Source: Verrucomicrobia bacterium UBA1412
GTDB lineage: Bacteria > Verrucomicrobiota > Verrucomicrobiia > Limisphaerales > UBA1412
Reading direction: 5' to 3'
NCBI GenBank assembly: GCA_002305615.1
Contig: DBPU01000021.1
Location: forward strand, 25,345 to 34,023
DNA: 8,679 nucleotides
Shown: piece by piece, positions 1-7,266 of the stretch
How positions within the stretch are numbered: position 1 is the stretch's first letter
How the letters are laid out: every line of letters begins with the position of its first letter
Program-made: the position numbers and the translations under genes
The notes under the pieces: model-generated
The model's input: only the letters and a program-made list of their open reading frames with translations
Databases searched by the model: none
Told to the model about the DNA's origin: nothing

Positions 1-173
1 ATCCTCTCAGACGCACCATGGTTTTCGGGGAGAGTTCCCCATTCTTCATTTTTTCCGGTTTTTTCGAGAGGATATTTTTTGGGTTATACAGGGATAATAG
101 GGTCTGGGGATATTGTTATTTTCGGAAATTATGGCATATTAAACGGCAGGGGTATTAAAGCCTAAAGAAAGTT
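1..173. other. Non-coding leader upstream of zwf with nested inverted repeat
   Basis: No convincing reading frame is seen here. Positions 1-8 (ATCCTCTC) are perfectly complementary to 66-73 (GAGAGGAT). Inside them, GGGGA at 27-31 pairs with TCCCC at 36-40. The outer arm is followed by a T run at 75-80. This could be the 3' end and terminator of a gene lying left of the window, or a structured 5' leader. I do not recognise it as a known riboswitch. A loose promoter-like pair for zwf is TTGTTA at 113-118 with CATATT at 135-140 (16-base spacer), but the match is weak. Confidence 0.35.
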
Positions 174-1745
174 ATGTTTTCAACACAGCATATTCCGATA
201 GAAGAGGAGCCGAGGGTTTGCCGTCTGGATACGCGTCGGCGCAAGATAACACCCTGCACGATTGTGATTTTCGGGGCCAGCGGGGATTTGACGCAGCGTA
301 AATTGATCCCGGCGCTCTACCATCTGCACAAGGAGAAACAGATGCCCCAGCCTTACAGGGTGATCGGTTTCGCGAGGAGGCCCAAGAGCGACGAGAGCTG
401 GAGGTCAGAGCTCCTGGAGGGGTTGAAGCGTTATTCGCGGACCAAGCCAGTTGACGAGGAGGAATGGACGAGCTTCGCCTCCCGGGTGAGTTATTTCCAA
501 GGGGAATTCTCGGATCAGGAGGCGTATCGGAATCTGAAAGAGGTTGTGGATCAGGCTCCTGAGCCGCAACTGAGGGAGAATTTGCTGTTTTATCTGGCGG
601 TGGCTCCGACGCAATATGTGGAGATTATCGAGAATCTGAGCCGGTCGGGTCTCCTGAAAATGAGCAGTGCGGCCGAGAACGGCCAGCGTCTGGTAGTGGA
701 GAAGCCTTTCGGGAGCGATTTACAATCCGCCCGCAAGCTCTGTGACGATATCTCGCTCTATGTTCATGAGAAGCAGATCTTCCGGATCGATCACTATCTG
801 GGCAAGGAGACGGTGCAGAACATGATGATGTTCCGTTTCTCGAACAGTGTCCTTGAGCCGCTCTGGAACCGGCAGATGGTGGGGCATGTCCAGATTACGG
901 TGAGCGAGAAGATCGGAGTAGGAAGCCGGGGCGGATATTACGAAGAGGCCGGAGCGACGCGGGATATGCTCCAGAACCATCTCTTGCAAGTGATGGCGCT
1001 GGCGGCGATGGAACCGCCGACTTCGCTGGAAGCCGAGGCGATCCGGGATGAGAAAGTGAAGCTGATTCGCTCAATCCGGATGCCGGCGGCCGAGGATATC
1101 GTTCGCGGTCAGTATACGGCCGGAGAGGTGGACGGCGAGCAGCGGATTGCGTACCGTGAGGAGGCTAAGGTGGACCCGAAATCGAACGTGGAGACGTTTG
1201 TCGCGGCGCGGTTACTGGTGGATAACTGGCGGTGGTCCGGTGTGCCTTTTTATTTGCGGACGGGGAAGAATTTGCCGGTGAGCGCCAGTGAAGTGAGATT
1301 TCAATTCAAGCGGGCGCCTTATACGCTTTTTGCGGCGCAGTGCGGGGCGAATCTGGATCAGAATTCGATCACGCTCCGGCTTCAGCCTGATGAGGGGATT
1401 ACGCTGCATATCAACGGGAAGGTGCCGGGCTCCAGCACGGAGATACGGCCGGTGAGGCTGCGTTTTTCCTATGATGCGGAGTTCGGGGCGTATACGCCGG
1501 AGGCTTACGAGAGGCTGCTCTTGGAGGCGATGGCCGGGGATTCGACGCTCTTTATTCGTCGAGATGAGGTGGAATCGGCCTGGAGTATCGCTGATGTGAT
1601 CCGGGGGCACTGGTACGGGAAGGATTTGACGCCTGAAGAGTTTTACCCCGCAGGGACCTGGGGGCCGGAATCGGCTACAAGGCCGCTCAACATCTCCCGG
1701 ATTGATTACGGTCCGCTCTCGACCTGGCGCAATCCGGTCGTGTAA
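174..1745 (+). CDS. zwf: Glucose-6-phosphate 1-dehydrogenase
   Basis: This cytoplasmic enzyme oxidises glucose 6-phosphate to 6-phosphogluconolactone with NAD(P)+, the entry step of the oxidative pentose-phosphate and Entner-Doudoroff routes. The 523 residues are close to the usual family length of roughly 480-520, with a slightly long N-terminus. Family signatures are seen in order. The nucleotide-binding loop GASGDL is at residues 34-39, followed by the typical RKLIPALYHL. EKPFG at 176-180 holds the conserved substrate-binding lysine K177. The substrate signature RIDHYLGKE is at 204-212 (D206, H207). RDMLQNH carries the probable catalytic histidine H269. No key residue is missing. The start ATG at 174 has only a weak purine-rich stretch (AAAGAAAG) before it, but it leaves a natural N-terminal extension ahead of the Rossmann strand. 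Neither gnd nor pgl lies next to it here. The gene points the same way as the following DUF1080 gene but is separated by 122 bases and a likely promoter, so co-transcription is not required. Confidence 0.97.
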   Translation: MFSTQHIPIEEEPRVCRLDTRRRKITPCTIVIFGASGDLTQRKLIPALYHLHKEKQMPQPYRVIGFARRPKSDESWRSELLEGLKRYSRTKPVDEEEWTSFASRVSYFQGEFSDQEAYRNLKEVVDQAPEPQLRENLLFYLAVAPTQYVEIIENLSRSGLLKMSSAAENGQRLVVEKPFGSDLQSARKLCDDISLYVHEKQIFRIDHYLGKETVQNMMMFRFSNSVLEPLWNRQMVGHVQITVSEKIGVGSRGGYYEEAGATRDMLQNHLLQVMALAAMEPPTSLEAEAIRDEKVKLIRSIRMPAAEDIVRGQYTAGEVDGEQRIAYREEAKVDPKSNVETFVAARLLVDNWRWSGVPFYLRTGKNLPVSASEVRFQFKRAPYTLFAAQCGANLDQNSITLRLQPDEGITLHINGKVPGSSTEIRPVRLRFSYDAEFGAYTPEAYERLLLEAMAGDSTLFIRRDEVESAWSIADVIRGHWYGKDLTPEEFYPAGTWGPESATRPLNISRIDYGPLSTWRNPVV

Positions 1746-1815
1746 GGGGTTTCGGATATCATATTCAGCGCATCCGTTGGGGGGCGGCAGGAGGATAGGG
1801 CCGGGATTTTGAAGC

Positions 1816-1860
1816 TTGCCCGGAGGGAGCATTGAGTTTAGAATTTTTCCCAGATGGAGA
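1816..1860 (+). promoter_or_regulatory. Candidate promoter and ribosome-binding site for the DUF1080/BNR gene
   Basis: TTGCCC at 1816-1821 and TAGAAT at 1839-1844 are separated by 17 bases, matching the sigma70 consensus at 4 of 6 and 5 of 6 positions. Transcription would begin near 1851. A Shine-Dalgarno-like GGAGA at 1856-1860 sits 7 bases before the ATG at 1868. This arrangement decides the start: the in-frame TTG at 1832 would lie upstream of the -10 box, and the resulting extra residues would spoil the signal peptide. It is inferred from sequence only. Confidence 0.4.
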
Positions 1861-1867
1861 AAGTCAT

Positions 1868-3808
1868 ATGAGAAAGGGATGGATTCAATGGATGGGGAGA
1901 TATCTGCTTCTGGCGGCGGGCGTGATGTTCTTGAGTAACGGGGCCCGCGCGGAGGAAGAATGGACACGGCTCTTCGACGGCAAGACGCTGGAGGGATGGG
2001 TTCAGCGCGGAGGAAGTGCGCCTTACAAAGTGGAGGATGAATGCGTGGTGGGTACGACAAAGCTGAAGGCCGGCGGCAACAGTTTTCTGTGTACCGAGCG
2101 CGAATACGGCGATTTCATTCTTGAATATGAGTATCGGGTGGATAGCCGGATGAACTCGGGAGTTCAGATACGGAGCCACTGTTTTGAAGCTGAGCATACC
2201 TACAGCTGGGGAGAGAAGCAGTGGAAGATACCTGCCGGGCGTGTGCATGGGTATCAGATCGAGATCGATCCTTCCGGCCGAGCATGGTCCTGCGGAATTT
2301 ATGACGAGGGCCGACGCGGATGGCTTTTTGACCTGAAGGAGAAACCTGAGGCGCAAAAGGCGTTTCGGCAGAATGAGTGGAACCGTGTGCGCGTGGAGGC
2401 TCGCGGTGCGCATCTCAAGACGTGGCTCAACGACGTCAGCGTGGCGGACCTGGAAGATGGGCTGGATTCATCGGGCTTCATTGCGTTGCAGGTGCATGGG
2501 ATCGGTTCTGAGGCCGAGACCGGACGGGAAATCCGCTGGAGGAATTTGAGGATTCAGGAATTGAAGCCCGAGAGCCGCGAGGCGGGCAAAGAGGTGGCAC
2601 CCTCGGGAGCCTGGACCTGGTTCAATGACCCGAGGGCGATCGTGCGCGATGGGATTCTCTATGCGGGCTATGTCCGCGGCGATGGAGCCGTCTGCGTGAA
2701 TGCCTGGGATATGGCGCTGGGCAAGGGAATTGAAAGCGTGCTCAGCAGTTGGCGCGAGCGTGACGACCATGACAATATCGGTTTTCTGGAAATGGAGGAT
2801 GGGCGGTTAGCGGCATTCTACTCGACACACGGCACCCAGCAGATGATGTTCATGCGCTATGCGTTGGTGAAGACGCCCAAAAGCATTGAGGATTGGGGAG
2901 AAGAGATCGCGGTGGACTGGAGCGCGAAGAAATTCCGTGGAGGTGTCTGCTACAACAATCCCTTTCAATTAAAGAACGAGCCGGGGCGTGTTTATAATTT
3001 CATCCGGGGAGCGAATTGGAATCCGACGCTGCTCCTCTCGGAAGATAACGGAGAGAGCTGGCAGGAGCCGATTCACCTCCTCAACCACAAGGACCGGCCT
3101 TATACCAAGTTCGCATCCAACGGGCGGGACCGGATCGACATTCTCTATACGGACGGGCATCCGCGGACGGTGAATAACTCGGTTTATCACCTGGCGATAC
3201 GGGACGGGGCCGTGGTCCGAAGCGACGGGCAGCCTCTGGGAGCGCTGGGGAGAATGAGTGCCATCCCGACACAGGCAGGGTCGGTGGTTTACAAGTTTGG
3301 GTCGGTCTATCCCGGGAACTCGGGTAAGACGGACGGGCGGCCCTGGATTTGGGATATCGCCTATGACGGAGCCGGGAGCCCGGTGGTGCTGCATACGGTG
3401 AAGGTTCGCGACGGGGATATCCGGTATTTTTACGCACGCTGGGATGAGGGTTCCAAAAAGTGGAATTCGAGCGAGATTGCCCGAGCCGGAGCGCAACTCT
3501 ACCGGGGTGAAGATGACTACGTGGGCGGTGCCACTTTCGACTGTGAGCATCCGGGCCGGGTCTATATCAGCAGCGAGTTCAACCCGATCACGGGAGCAAG
3601 GAGCGCGCACCGGGAGATTTACCGGGGAGAGAGTGCTGATGGGGGCCGGAGCTGGTATTGGAGCGCGGTGAGCGAATACTCCAGAGGCGACAATTTACGG
3701 CCCTATGTTCCGCGCAAGCATGGTCAAAGTGAGTGCCTGCTCTGGTTCAGGGGCAACTACATGGCTTACCAGAATTTCGAGACTTCTATTTTCGCGCGAG
3801 TGGAGTAG
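1868..3808 (+). CDS. Secreted DUF1080 (3-keto-disaccharide hydrolase-like) and BNR-like propeller protein
   Basis: This is a predicted exported two-domain protein of 646 residues. Residues 1-28 form a Sec signal peptide: a K/R-containing n-region, the hydrophobic core YLLLAAGVMFL and an ARA cleavage site before EEEW. Residues about 32-230 are a DUF1080 domain (3-keto-disaccharide hydrolase / LamG-like jelly-roll family). It opens with the hallmark WTRLFDGKTLEGW, continues with FILEYEYRV...NSGVQIRS and GYQIEID, and closes with GFIALQVHG and IRWRNLRIQEL. From about residue 247 (GAWTWFNDPRA) to the end, the sequence looks like the BNR_4 type of sialidase-like propeller: DNIGFLEMEDGRLAAFYS, a typical Asp-box-like LLLSEDNGESWQEP, DILYTDGHPR and a late SADGGRSW. 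Known DUF1080 members act on or bind saccharides. That this protein binds or cleaves an extracellular glycan is inference. The start at ATG 1868 is favoured by its Shine-Dalgarno site. A hairpin terminator follows the stop. Confidence 0.9.
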   Translation: MRKGWIQWMGRYLLLAAGVMFLSNGARAEEEWTRLFDGKTLEGWVQRGGSAPYKVEDECVVGTTKLKAGGNSFLCTEREYGDFILEYEYRVDSRMNSGVQIRSHCFEAEHTYSWGEKQWKIPAGRVHGYQIEIDPSGRAWSCGIYDEGRRGWLFDLKEKPEAQKAFRQNEWNRVRVEARGAHLKTWLNDVSVADLEDGLDSSGFIALQVHGIGSEAETGREIRWRNLRIQELKPESREAGKEVAPSGAWTWFNDPRAIVRDGILYAGYVRGDGAVCVNAWDMALGKGIESVLSSWRERDDHDNIGFLEMEDGRLAAFYSTHGTQQMMFMRYALVKTPKSIEDWGEEIAVDWSAKKFRGGVCYNNPFQLKNEPGRVYNFIRGANWNPTLLLSEDNGESWQEPIHLLNHKDRPYTKFASNGRDRIDILYTDGHPRTVNNSVYHLAIRDGAVVRSDGQPLGALGRMSAIPTQAGSVVYKFGSVYPGNSGKTDGRPWIWDIAYDGAGSPVVLHTVKVRDGDIRYFYARWDEGSKKWNSSEIARAGAQLYRGEDDYVGGATFDCEHPGRVYISSEFNPITGARSAHREIYRGESADGGRSWYWSAVSEYSRGDNLRPYVPRKHGQSECLLWFRGNYMAYQNFETSIFARVE

Positions 3809-3825
3809 AGGAGCCCATTCAGATT

Positions 3826-3872
3826 AAAAAAGAGGGGAGCTTCCTTAAATAGAGGGGCTCCCCTTTCTGTTT
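3826..3872. terminator. Bidirectional intrinsic terminator between convergent genes
   Basis: AGGGGAGC at 3833-3840 is perfectly complementary to GCTCCCCT at 3857-3864, enclosing a 16-base loop. The + strand continues into TTTCTGTTT. Read on the minus strand, the same stem is followed by a better T tract, the complement of the A run at 3826-3831. It lies between two genes that converge on it and can serve both. Confidence 0.8.
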
Positions 3873-3896
3873 CGGATGGTGGGCAAAGCGGTCTTC

Positions 3897-5558
3897 CTAC
3901 TGGCTTGCCTTTTCCTTGGGCGGCAGACGGAACTGGTCGCCTTTTTCCTGAATGACTTTGCGGAGCCAGGCATCGGGATAGCCAACATTGGGATAACGGC
4001 CGGAGGGAGAGCGGATATAGCCATCGTTGAACTTCACGATCATGTCGGCGGCCAGTTTACTCCAGCGGGTATGGACTTTGAGAATGCCTGAATTGGAGTA
4101 GTCGTTGAGGTAGGCGCGCATCAACTCGGGGTCGGTTTCGCTGAGGGAGAGGGCCGTTTTTTCGATAACGGGCTGGAGTTTGAGGAAATGCGACTCGAGC
4201 TCCTGCTGGACCTTCTGAATATCGGGATAGATTTCCGAGAAGCGTCCGTAGGCGTAGTTGGCGACGAAATTGAAAATCCACCAGCTGGAATCGGGGTCGA
4301 AACGGTCGACGTTACCGGTATGGCAGCAATCGGGTATTTCGCTCACGCCCATGTAGAGGGGGAAATAGCAGGAGGTATAGGCGTCATCCCATCCGAACCA
4401 GGTCAGGCCGCCGATTTCATTCGGGAGCCCGGAGCGGGACTGGGTGAGGATGGTGCAGCAGGTTTGCGGCACGGAGATGGGGCGCTCCCAGGCGTAGCGG
4501 ACATCATCCACTTTCCAGGTGAGGGGCCGATTGCGGACGGGGTTTCCGTAGGGGCCGGCATCAATACCGGTGCGCATATCGTAGGGGGTGCCGTCATAGC
4601 GGTCGCGGGTGAGGGCCATGACATCGCTGACGGAGAGTTTTTTATCCGGGACGATGGACCAGGGGTAGAGCTCGGCTCCGGGAACACCCTGTGCGTAATC
4701 ATCAGAGAGATTCAGAGAAGGAGCGGCACGGCGGAAGAAGCTCCAGACGCGTTTTTCGCAGGCGCGCTTGCTGGTGTCGTCGATACCGCCATAGGCGGCT
4801 TCAAAGGAGAAGGGCTTGCCGCTTTTGGGGTCGTAGCGGCCGGTCTCAATGGCGAAGGATTCGACGTTGGGAGCATAGAGGCAGTTCTCGGGGTCGTTCC
4901 GAGGAAAATCGCGGATTCGTGCCTGGTTGGCGTGCGCGGTGATATGTCCATCGGGGACTTTGAGGGCAACCCAGACGGAGCCGGTATCCTTTTTAGGATC
5001 GGTGGAGCCGGTGCCGACGATTTCAAAGACCCAGACTTCATTGGGGTCGCAAATGGAGAAGGATTCGCCCAGGTCGATATAGCCGTGCTCTTCGATTTCG
5101 CGGATCATGATTTCGACGGCCTGGCGGGCAGTGCGGGCCTGCTGGAGAGTGATGGTGATAAGCTCGGTGTATTCCAGAGAGCCGACTTTGTTTTGGAGTT
5201 CGGAGGGGCCTTCGAAGGTGGTTTCGGTGATGGCAACCTGGTATTCATTCATGATGCCCTGGAAACCTTTGACGCGGGTGAGGGCGTAGAAACCGAGGAC
5301 CTTGCAGGTCGGCAGTGCATCGGGGATGTAGGCGCTGCGGTCAGGGGGACGGATGGAGCCATCGCAGGCCGGGAGGATATCGAGCCAGACATAGAAGCCG
5401 GCAGAATCGGCGGCATAGGTGATCATGCAGGAGCCGTCGGCGGAGGCGCCTTTGGTGACGAGTACGGAAGAACAGGCCCGGAGCGGCTCAATCTGGCCCA
5501 GGAAGAGCAGGAACAGGAGCGAGAGAGCCAGGGAGAGATTCAGTTTGAGGGAGTTCAT
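3897..5558 (-). CDS. Secreted C69-family dipeptidase (PepD-like)
   Basis: This is a 553-residue member of peptidase family C69 (Ntn-hydrolase fold), which hydrolyses dipeptides. Residues 1-28 form a strong hydrophobic signal peptide ending LRA. Cleavage there would place C29 at the mature N-terminus, where the family's nucleophilic cysteine must sit. C29 begins the family signature CSSVLVTKGASADGS, equivalent to the C-T-T-x-L-V-x-K-x-A-x-x-D-G-S pattern of PepD enzymes. Further family motifs are NEYQVAITETTF (about residues 105-116), WVALKVPDGHITAHANQARI, and the late block with LPNEIGGLTWFGWDD and FPLYMGVSEIP. LRAC is not a good lipobox (Arg at -2), so I read it as a secreted enzyme rather than a lipoprotein. 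It lies 61 bases downstream of the TIM-barrel gene and probably shares its transcript. No Shine-Dalgarno site is visible. A tandem 20-base duplication ends right at the start codon. Substrate specificity cannot be read from sequence. Confidence 0.93.
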   Translation of the reverse strand: MNSLKLNLSLALSLLFLLFLGQIEPLRACSSVLVTKGASADGSCMITYAADSAGFYVWLDILPACDGSIRPPDRSAYIPDALPTCKVLGFYALTRVKGFQGIMNEYQVAITETTFEGPSELQNKVGSLEYTELITITLQQARTARQAVEIMIREIEEHGYIDLGESFSICDPNEVWVFEIVGTGSTDPKKDTGSVWVALKVPDGHITAHANQARIRDFPRNDPENCLYAPNVESFAIETGRYDPKSGKPFSFEAAYGGIDDTSKRACEKRVWSFFRRAAPSLNLSDDYAQGVPGAELYPWSIVPDKKLSVSDVMALTRDRYDGTPYDMRTGIDAGPYGNPVRNRPLTWKVDDVRYAWERPISVPQTCCTILTQSRSGLPNEIGGLTWFGWDDAYTSCYFPLYMGVSEIPDCCHTGNVDRFDPDSSWWIFNFVANYAYGRFSEIYPDIQKVQQELESHFLKLQPVIEKTALSLSETDPELMRAYLNDYSNSGILKVHTRWSKLAADMIVKFNDGYIRSPSGRYPNVGYPDAWLRKVIQEKGDQFRLPPKEKASQ

Positions 5559-5598
5559 TTTGATTTTCGCAGAGTGGGTTTGATTTTTCAGGAGTGGG
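5559..5598. repeat. Imperfect tandem duplication of 20 bases between the two minus-strand genes
   Basis: Positions 5559-5578 (TTTGATTTTCGCAGAGTGGG) and 5579-5598 (TTTGATTTTTCAGGAGTGGG) agree at 16 of 20 bases and abut directly. The first copy overlaps nothing coding but touches the start codon of the C69 dipeptidase (ATG at 5558-5556, minus strand). On the transcribed strand the unit reads CCCACTCTGCGAAAATCAAA. It occupies nearly the whole gap between the two genes. Confidence 0.65.
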
Positions 5599-5619
5599 GG
5601 AAAAGGTTTTCGCTTCGGG

Positions 5620-6567
5620 TTAAACAGGGATTTCTTTCATTACTTTGCGGATGCGGTCGGCGGCCTCCAGATACTGGGCTTCATTGGCAAGGTGCTCAAT
5701 CATGAGCGGGGGTTCCTGGGGTAGTGCGGCCAGGCGTTTCAAAAAGGTGCGGTAATCAAGTTCGCCGGTGGTAGGCATGACTTCGACAAAGTGGACCTGA
5801 TTTTCCACGACCCAGGCGATATCTTTGGCGTGGCAGCTGACGATGTACTTGCCCAGCTTATCGAAGGCCTCATTGAGGAGCGTAGTGGTGTCGAAGATTT
5901 TCTCGACGGAATTGATCATATTGGTGGGGTCGAAATGGACGCCGAACTGTTTGCGGTCGACGGCACGGATCAATTTGAGATAGGAATCGGGGTTGTGCGG
6001 GATGCTCCAGCCCATAATCTCGAGGGAGAAGAAGGTGGTTTTGGGTTTAACCTCGTCAATCATGGCGCGGGAGTATTCGACGACGGCATCGAAGAAATCA
6101 GAGCTGAAATTATCCTTGTGGGGGCCCATCCATGCCTGAGGATTGAGTGAGCCGGCGATATTGACGACGCAGCGGGCGCCGAGCGCATCGGCCAAGGCCA
6201 AGCCTTCGACCATACGGCGGCGGTTTTCTTTACGGCGCTCAGGGTCGGGATCCATGAGGTTATTCCAGACACCAACTTCGGCGATCTGGACGTCTTCTTT
6301 CTGAAATGCTTTGCGGATGGCGGCGATGCGGTCGGTATCCTGCAGACGGACATTGGGGCTATAGGCGGCGCGATAGCCCAGGCGGCGGTGCTCACGGGCA
6401 TAGAGCTCGATATCATCCTGGCTGTGGTAGACCGGGGCGCCCAGGCGGATGCGCGACTCGACGGTGGAAGCCGGTTGGAGAGACGGGGGTTGCGCGCAGA
6501 GAGAGGCCGGTAAGCCCGAGGCCAAAGCTGCAGCTGCGGAAATCTTCAAGAATTCACGTCGGTTCAT
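5620..6567 (-). CDS. Tat-exported sugar phosphate isomerase/epimerase-like TIM barrel
   Basis: This 315-residue protein belongs to the xylose-isomerase-like / AP-endonuclease-2 TIM-barrel superfamily. Members isomerise or epimerise sugars and related polyols, generally with a divalent metal. The N-terminus MNRREFLKIS is a clear twin-arginine signal (R3, R4), followed by the alanine-rich core AAAALASGLPAS and a likely cleavage near SLCA/QPP (residue 25). Export in folded, metal-loaded form is implied. Candidate metal and catalytic residues lie at the expected strand ends: E183 in FSLEIMGW, H211 and D213 in VHFDPTN, H246 in VSCHAKD and E291 in MIEHL. The barrel spans about residues 38-313, a normal length for the family. 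It is the first gene of the probable minus-strand transcript with the C69 dipeptidase and has a good promoter upstream. The ribosome site is weak (AGAAG). The exact substrate is unknown. Tat-exported paralogues of this fold are frequent in planctomycete and verrucomicrobial genomes, which is recalled, not shown here. Confidence 0.9.
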   Translation of the reverse strand: MNRREFLKISAAAALASGLPASLCAQPPSLQPASTVESRIRLGAPVYHSQDDIELYAREHRRLGYRAAYSPNVRLQDTDRIAAIRKAFQKEDVQIAEVGVWNNLMDPDPERRKENRRRMVEGLALADALGARCVVNIAGSLNPQAWMGPHKDNFSSDFFDAVVEYSRAMIDEVKPKTTFFSLEIMGWSIPHNPDSYLKLIRAVDRKQFGVHFDPTNMINSVEKIFDTTTLLNEAFDKLGKYIVSCHAKDIAWVVENQVHFVEVMPTTGELDYRTFLKRLAALPQEPPLMIEHLANEAQYLEAADRIRKVMKEIPV

Positions 6568-6594
6568 GGCATCTTCTGTTATTGTCCGGGCGAT

Positions 6595-6622
6595 ATCGTA
6601 AACGATGAGAGGGAGATGTCAA
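6595..6622 (-). promoter_or_regulatory. Candidate sigma70-type promoter of the TIM-barrel/dipeptidase transcript
   Basis: On the minus strand, a perfect TTGACA (6622-6617) is followed after 16 bases by TACGAT (6600-6595), four of six matches to TATAAT. The start codon lies about 28 bases further on. The -10 region is embedded in the inverted repeat ATCGT-TT-ACGAT (6606-6595), next to the palindrome CGATATCG (6591-6598). This could be an operator. Confidence 0.5.
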
Positions 6623-6655
6623 GAGGACAATCCACAGAATTACGGTGTTTTTAAC

Positions 6656-6686
6656 CGCAGATGACGCAGATTTGCACAGATTTTTT
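6656..6686. repeat. Degenerate CGCAGAT short tandem repeats
   Basis: Three units of 9-10 bases follow each other: CGCAGATGA (6656-6664), CGCAGATTTG (6665-6674) and CACAGATTTT (6675-6684), ending in a run of six T. It sits exactly between the promoter of the TIM-barrel gene and the end of the RHS remnant. Similar CGCAGAT-type intergenic repeats occur in scattered environmental bacteria, as I recall, but I cannot confirm copies elsewhere in this genome from one window. Confidence 0.6.
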
Positions 6687-6693
6687 AATAAGG

Positions 6694-7134
6694 CTAGCCA
6701 GAGACGTTCATATTTTCCTGGCGTGAATCATTTTCTTCTGCACCCCTCGGGGGGGGCAGCAAGCCTGAGGTTTGGAGCATACCCATCCCATAGTCCGGTA
6801 TCGCCAGAACTAAGGTAAACATCCACCTAACGATCGCACACGACTCCGTAGGGAGCGCATCCGTCGTTCTATTGCCAATATGGTCAAAGCTGAAGAAAAA
6901 CTGCTGGCTCGGAACAAAGGTTCCATTCGCAAAGTGTTTTTTCGCTGAGGTGATCTGTCCCAGTGTATCATACTCATAAACCCAGTAGGACCCGTCATTC
7001 ATCGTGACCGTTATGCGCTGATTGGCCTCATTATAGCTCGCCCCGTATGAAAACGGCAACTGCCCGCCGCCTGACGGTGTTGAAATCATCCCCGCCAGCC
7101 GGTTCAGCTTGTCATAACTCTTCGCAGTCGTCAT
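6694..7134 (-). pseudogene. RHS/YD-repeat core remnant without toxin tip
   Basis: This 146-codon open frame is a fragment of an RHS core. Residues 1-80 carry recognisable YD-type repeats: KSYDKLNRLAGM (about 5-16), YEYDTLGQITSAKKHFANG (about 53-71) and the core-like FFFSFDHIGNRT. The RHS-like sequence extends a few codons upstream of the ATG (GSNTR directly before it) until an in-frame TGA at 7167-7165, so the ATG is an internal methionine and the 5' part of the gene is gone. After GNRTTDALP (about residue 90) the sequence stops resembling RHS and reads like random frame. It contains the eight-G run at 6749-6756 and lacks the terminal RDP...GL core motif and any toxin domain. It lies downstream of the toxin/immunity pair in the same orientation. 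This fits a leftover of module exchange. Expression as a functional protein is unlikely but not excluded. Confidence 0.72.
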
Positions 7135-7266
7135 ACGCGTGTTAGAACCCTGTTTGAAGAAAATTCAATTCTTCATTATCAATTAAACTGGCTTTCCTGC
7201 GAGATATTCGGGTATTCATTTTTTACCTTCACTCACTCTGGACTTTTAGACTGCTCTTCGAGGTCA
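7135..7266. other. Spacer between lipoprotein gene and RHS remnant
   Basis: These 132 bases hold the short upstream extension of the RHS remnant (to about 7164). The rest shows no gene or convincing terminator. GAAGAA at 7156-7161 can pair with TTCTTC at 7169-7174, but no T tract follows in the transcribed direction. Confidence 0.4.

Noticed and set aside
1801..1823. CCGGG...CCCGG inverted repeat between zwf and the DUF1080 gene as a terminator
   Set aside because: It is only five base pairs with a 13-base loop and no T tract.
1832..1867. TTG start extending the DUF1080 protein by 12 residues
   Set aside because: The extension precedes a clean signal peptide, and the ATG at 1868 has a Shine-Dalgarno site and a promoter placed correctly for it.
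1212..2060. A 282-codon minus-strand frame across zwf and the DUF1080 gene
   Set aside because: It spans two real genes and their gap, is Pro/Arg-rich, and has no recognisable motif.
2969..3610. Minus-strand frames opposite the BNR-like domain
   Set aside because: They are shadows of a strongly supported gene, with biased composition and no family similarity.
4188..5705. A 505-codon open frame on the + strand, opposite the C69 dipeptidase
   Set aside because: It is antisense to a gene with clear family motifs. Its translation is a Gly/Asp/Ala/Val-rich string without domains, as expected from GC-biased codon positions on the other strand.
7156..7174. GAAGAA/TTCTTC hairpin after the lipoprotein gene
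   Set aside because: The stem is a weak six base pairs, with no T tract on the transcribed strand, and it overlaps the RHS remnant frame.
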